Source: Phycisphaeraceae bacterium (lineage in GTDB: Bacteria > Planctomycetota > Phycisphaerae > Phycisphaerales > Phycisphaeraceae). From it: a stretch of 34,064 bases of DNA. A model generated the notes under the pieces. The model did no database searches, was not told the DNA's origin, and was given only the letters and a program-made list of their open reading frames with translations. Position numbers and translations under genes: made by a program. Shown here piece after piece: positions 30,748-34,064 of this stretch. The stretch spans positions 1-34,064 of the forward strand of contig NYZC01000019.1 of the NCBI GenBank assembly GCA_002686995.1, read 5' to 3'. How positions within the stretch are numbered: the first letter of the stretch is position 1; each line of letters opens with the position of its first letter.

Positions 30748-31977
30748 CTACAGGTCGCGGCGGATCACCATCAGCAGCATCAGGCACAGGCCGATGCACG
30801 TCGGCAGCCCCATCCAGGCCAGCGCGGTCGGAAGCGACAGGCCCGCCGTCTGGACGAGGAATCCGACGATCCAGGTCGCCGGGGCCGCGGCGGCCCAGGC
30901 CATGCCCAGCATGATGCCCGTGGCGGTGCTGCTGTTTTCGGGAAGCCGCTGCTGCGCGTACGCCACCATCAGCGCGTTGACCGGACCGACGCAGGCGCCG
31001 AGGGCGAACACCAGCAGCGCGAACTGCCATGTCGCCAGCGAAGGTGCCAGCACGAGACCGTAATAGAGACCGATCGTGAGCGTGAGGCACCCCGCGAGCA
31101 GGTGGCGCCGGCCGCGCCGGTCGGCGAGGTGGCCGGCCGGTATCACCGTCGCCGCGTTGCCGCCGATCAGCAGCAGGGTCGCGCCGCCGTTGACCCACCA
31201 TTGCGACTGGCCGCGGGCCTGGGTCAGCTCGGGAAGCATGAAGTGCAGCGCGACGAGCGACGCGGTCGAAAGCACCTGGATCAGCCAGGGGATGAGGATG
31301 ACGCGGAAGAGGCCGGCGAACCGGCGCACGCCGTCGCGCCAGTCGACCGCGGACGGCGGGGGGTCGACGGGGCGGCACCATCGAATCGCGAGGACGATGA
31401 CGAGGGCGGCCGGGATCAGCAGCAACTCGGTGTGCCCCGAGGTCCGCAGGTAGACGGTGCTGAAGACCAGGTGGCTCGAGCCCAGGCCGACCATCCCCGT
31501 CGTCACGAACAGCCCCACCATCGTCGAGCGGCGCTTCGTCGAGGTGTCACCGACCGCGCTGGCGGCCGGCGGATGAAAGATCGAGATGCCCAGGCCGGAG
31601 GCAAGCAGGATCAGGGCCATCGTCGCGTAGCCGCTCCAGTGGTGCATGAACTGCGGGGCTCGGCTGATCGGGCCCAGCAGGACGATCAGCGGTCCGATCG
31701 CGGCGCCGACGAGAATGAGCCGGCGCCGGTGGCCGTGGTCCGCCCAGAAGCCGAATAGCGGCTGGAGTCCGACGCTCACGATCGTCGTCACCGTGACGAG
31801 CATGCCGGCCGCCGCGAGGTCCAACCCGGCGAGCTTCTTGAAGATGGGCCAGACGTTGGCCGAGCAGTCGATCATGCAGTGCGCCGCGGCGACGCTGATC
31901 AGCGTGCGCGCCCCGGGTGAGACGCGCAGGCGCGCGGCGAGAGAAGGCCATCGAGATCGGGCGGTGCTCTGGAGCAT
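30748..31977 (-). CDS. MFS transporter, fosmidomycin-resistance (Fsr)-like
   Basis: A 409-aa major facilitator with about 12 hydrophobic segments. Fsr-type features are AAAHCMIDCSANVWPIFKKL near the start of helix 1, the loop FWADHGHRRRLILVGA and LGISIFHPPAASAVGDTS in the region of helix 4, plus HLADRRGRRHLLAGC in the second half. Fsr proteins expel fosmidomycin and related compounds; the substrate here is inferred only. The frame is open to 32073, but ATG 31977 gives the family's usual length. Confidence 0.85.
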   Translation of the reverse strand: MLQSTARSRWPSLAARLRVSPGARTLISVAAAHCMIDCSANVWPIFKKLAGLDLAAAGMLVTVTTIVSVGLQPLFGFWADHGHRRRLILVGAAIGPLIVLLGPISRAPQFMHHWSGYATMALILLASGLGISIFHPPAASAVGDTSTKRRSTMVGLFVTTGMVGLGSSHLVFSTVYLRTSGHTELLLIPAALVIVLAIRWCRPVDPPPSAVDWRDGVRRFAGLFRVILIPWLIQVLSTASLVALHFMLPELTQARGQSQWWVNGGATLLLIGGNAATVIPAGHLADRRGRRHLLAGCLTLTIGLYYGLVLAPSLATWQFALLVFALGACVGPVNALMVAYAQQRLPENSSTATGIMLGMAWAAAAPATWIVGFLVQTAGLSLPTALAWMGLPTCIGLCLMLLMVIRRDL

Positions 31978-32115
31978 GGGAATCGCGGGGAAGCATTCTA
32001 TCGGCGGGGTGCGGGGGGCGCTTGCGCGGCGCTCGAATGCTGGATCCTGGTCGCGGGTCTGATGTGCAGCCATCCCATGCCTGATGCGTTGCAGTTTTGC
32101 GCCCCGGGCCCGTGC

Positions 32116-32994
32116 TCACTTCCCGGTGTAGTCGATCAGCCGGCTGATCTCGCTCCGCAGGTCGCGGCGATGCACGATCCGGTCGACGAAGCCCTTCTCC
32201 AGCAGATGCTCGCTGCGCTGAAAGCCTTCGGGCAACTCCTCCCGCACCGTGTTCGCGATGACGCGCGGTCCGGCGAAGCCGATCAGGGCGCGGGGCTCGG
32301 CGATGATGACGTCGCCGAGCATCGCGAAGCTGGCGGTGACGCCGCCGGTCGTCGGATCGCTCAGGACGCTGATGAACAGGCCGCCCGCCTCGTCGAGGCG
32401 CGCCAGCGCCGCCGACGTCTTGGACATCTGCATCAGCGACAGGGCGCTTTCTTGCATGCGGGCGCCGCCCGAGCAGCTCACGACGATCAGGGGCAGGTCG
32501 GTTTCAGCGGCCAGTTCGGCGCATCGGGCCACCTTCTCGCCGACGACGCTGCCCATCGAGCCCATCATCAGGCGCGGGTCCATGCACGCGATGATGATGC
32601 CGCGGCCCTGGATGTACCCCTTGCCGCAGAGCAGGGCGTCGAGGTGCCCGCTCTTGCGCTGGTCGGTGGCGAGCCGGTCGCGGTACGACTTGAGGTCGAC
32701 GAAGTTCAGCGGATCCTTCGGGGCGAGGTTCTCCCACATCGGCTCCAGGCTGCCCGGGTCGCACAGGAGTCGGGCTCGCTCGTCCGCGTCGATGCGGAAG
32801 TGATGGTCGCAGTCAGGGCAGACGTGCAGGTTCTGCTCGACGTTCTTGCGGTAGAGCATCGCCTCGCACGACGGGCAGCGCATCCACAGACCTTCGGGGA
32901 TGTCGCTTCGCTTGCCTGGATCGGGCGCATCCTGCCAGCGGCGCGGCGCGGGGGACTCGGAAGAGGATGGCGGATGGGCGGAGTCTTTGGCCAA
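32116..32994 (-). CDS. accD: Acetyl-CoA carboxylase carboxyltransferase subunit beta
   Basis: A 292-aa subunit of the carboxyltransferase that transfers CO2 from carboxybiotin to acetyl-CoA for fatty acid synthesis, working with AccA. The four-cysteine zinc ribbon is intact (MRCPSCEAMLYRKNVEQNLHVCPDC, about residues 38-62). The crotonase-type core has VSCSGGARMQESALSLMQM, SDPTTGGVTASFAMLGDV and IGFAGPRVI with the oxyanion-hole glycines. The N-terminal 30 residues are low-complexity. The start reads TTG with no in-frame ATG or GTG nearby upstream; ATG at residue 38 is too late for the zinc ribbon. A minus-strand TATACT at 33040-33035 could be the -10 box. Confidence 0.94.
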   Translation of the reverse strand: MAKDSAHPPSSSESPAPRRWQDAPDPGKRSDIPEGLWMRCPSCEAMLYRKNVEQNLHVCPDCDHHFRIDADERARLLCDPGSLEPMWENLAPKDPLNFVDLKSYRDRLATDQRKSGHLDALLCGKGYIQGRGIIIACMDPRLMMGSMGSVVGEKVARCAELAAETDLPLIVVSCSGGARMQESALSLMQMSKTSAALARLDEAGGLFISVLSDPTTGGVTASFAMLGDVIIAEPRALIGFAGPRVIANTVREELPEGFQRSEHLLEKGFVDRIVHRRDLRSEISRLIDYTGK

Positions 32995-33271
32995 TAGAAG
33001 GGGACCGAAGGTCAGATGTCCGGATCGAACGCGCAGTATACCCGTGAGGACTGTCCGTTGGAAACTGATCGGCTACCTCGGCGCGGTCGCAATACCTGAC
33101 GGGCGCAGAAGTCGAGACGGGCAGGATTATCGGGCGGTGTCCCGGCGATCGCGGCGTCGGCTTCCGCGCCGCGGCCGTCCCCCATGGCCACCGGTGCACG
33201 ATTCCCCTTCAGCTCGGGCTGGGTGGAATCATGCGATGACCGCGTTGCACGCGCCGCGAAGGATCCCAGGA

Positions 33272-34064
33272 TCAGGCCAACGGATCATTGGTGAGGGTCC
33301 ATTTGTCGACGGTGGCTCCATCCTCGCGAGCCCTTACCCGCATCGTATGTTGGCCGGACGCGAGATCGAACGTGACTTGGGTCAGCTCAGGCCCGTCCGT
33401 GATCTCGGCCACGATCCAGCCGACGGAACTGTCGAAGTGGAATTCGATCCATGCGCCGCCGTCGATCGAAACGTAGAACGAATTGGAGCTGGTGTCGGGG
33501 CCGTGAACCTGCCCGAGGACGCGGTACGTGCCGGTCTCATCCACCGTGAACGCGTAGGTCACTTCCATCCCGTCGGGAACGGCATCGTAATGGTCCCCCG
33601 AACCCGGGGCGACCTCGAGATACTGGCCGCCGGAGGCGCCGGCATCCGATTGGAGCGTCCACGGGGACTGGGTGGTGAGGTAATCCTCGGCTTCGATCGT
33701 GATCGTCTGCGCGGGCGCCGGACCCGGGTTGCGATAATGACTCGCATCCCGATCGAACGCGCCGGGCACCGTCACCGTGGCGAGGTTGCGGTAGAGCCCC
33801 GGAATGTTCATCGGTCGGGTGAACTCCAGCGCCTCGACGTCGGTCAGACCCGAGATCGAGCCGAGCGACGAGTTGTTCCCGTTCTCGAGTGTCTGGTCGA
33901 CGTAAAGGTTGTTGTTGTCGTCGAAAGCGATGAGCCGGTTGTTCTGGGCGTCCCACGCCAGCCCTTCGATCTTGACGCTCGACGCCACGCCGCCTTCCTG
34001 GTTGTTGTCGACGGTCTCGAGGATGTCGGCGGTCGCCGGGTCGACGCGGTACAACTCGTCGTCG
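33272..34064 (-). CDS. Secreted beta-rich protein with C-terminal CBM-like domain (5' end outside window)
   Basis: At least 264 residues; the frame runs off the right edge without a plausible start (the first internal candidate is a TTG at 34054 inside DDELYRVDP). The first half has beta-propeller-like repeats (LYRVDPATADILETV, KIEGLAWDAQNNRLIAFDDNNNLYV, GSISGLTDVEALEFT). The second half, from about TITIEAEDYLTTQS to the stop, is a galactose-binding/CBM6-35-like beta-sandwich (EAEDY start, GGQYLEV, YAFTVDETGTYRVLGQV, GQHTMRVRAREDGATVDKWTL). It was probably exported, but no signal or anchor can be seen. Specific ligand unknown. The 277 bp between it and accD (32995-33271) hold no gene that I can support. 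Confidence 0.75.
   Translation of the reverse strand, partial: DDELYRVDPATADILETVDNNQEGGVASSVKIEGLAWDAQNNRLIAFDDNNNLYVDQTLENGNNSSLGSISGLTDVEALEFTRPMNIPGLYRNLATVTVPGAFDRDASHYRNPGPAPAQTITIEAEDYLTTQSPWTLQSDAGASGGQYLEVAPGSGDHYDAVPDGMEVTYAFTVDETGTYRVLGQVHGPDTSSNSFYVSIDGGAWIEFHFDSSVGWIVAEITDGPELTQVTFDLASGQHTMRVRAREDGATVDKWTLTNDPLA

Overview
The window is high-G+C bacterial chromosome with dense housekeeping genes and almost no canonical mobile genes. A Planctomycetota-type origin (Phycisphaerae-like) is my best inference. It rests on a secreted protein with a planctomycete-style PEP-CTERM tail (VPEP, one helix, RRRRR), menaquinone synthesis by the futalosine route (MqnE), System II cytochrome c maturation (ResB plus a large CcsA), an ATP-independent 2-oxoacid:ferredoxin oxidoreductase (KorAB), many starts without a Shine-Dalgarno, and intergenic spaces packed with short palindromic and heptad repeats. 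Acidobacteriota or Verrucomicrobiota are not excluded.

Layout. 1-148: heptad repeats and a hairpin at the left edge. 149-2254: a soluble GAF histidine kinase (-) divergent from a PilZ-J-domain fusion (+). 2295-5045: a minus-strand run tetR > ispE > degT-type aminotransferase, with palindromes before tetR. 5151-6209: pcm, bracketed by two inverted copies of a ~205-bp repeat. 6204-9247: pgsA, ribosomal protein S1 and an alkyladenine DNA glycosylase (all -). 9248-9765: a 0.5-kb nested inverted-repeat element built from heptad arrays and a 24-bp perfect palindrome. 9766-14337: minus-strand operon lipoprotein > resB > ccsA. 14491-17516: korA-korB (+). 17673-20446: an SDR (-), an M50 protease (+) and mqnE (-). 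20525-24178: a 1217-aa subtilase-like PEP-CTERM protein (-). 24368-29173: plus-strand genes, namely a TIM-barrel isomerase-like protein, then a four-gene set (membrane alkaline-phosphatase-superfamily enzyme, small ribbon-helix-helix protein, membrane protein, sulfotransferase-like protein). 29226-32994: a histidine-kinase remnant, a PP2C phosphatase with an extra domain, a Fsr-like MFS exporter and accD (all -). 33272-34064: the C-terminal part of a secreted beta-rich/CBM-like protein (-), cut by the window edge.

How the genes fit together. The central part is respiratory: KorAB makes reduced ferredoxin from 2-oxoglutarate, MqnE makes the menaquinone precursor, and the lipoprotein-ResB-CcsA set attaches haem to exported cytochromes c. 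IspE (isoprenoids), PgsA and AccD supply lipid precursors. The phosphodiesterase-sulfotransferase set suggests an undescribed surface-modification module.

The most interesting non-coding signal is that repeats repeatedly sit flush with stop codons. The same 8-bp stem (CTGAAGTC/GACTTCAG) follows two unrelated genes directly. The ~205-bp element ends contain the stop codons of pcm and pgsA. A heptad array begins two bases after the ccsA stop codon.
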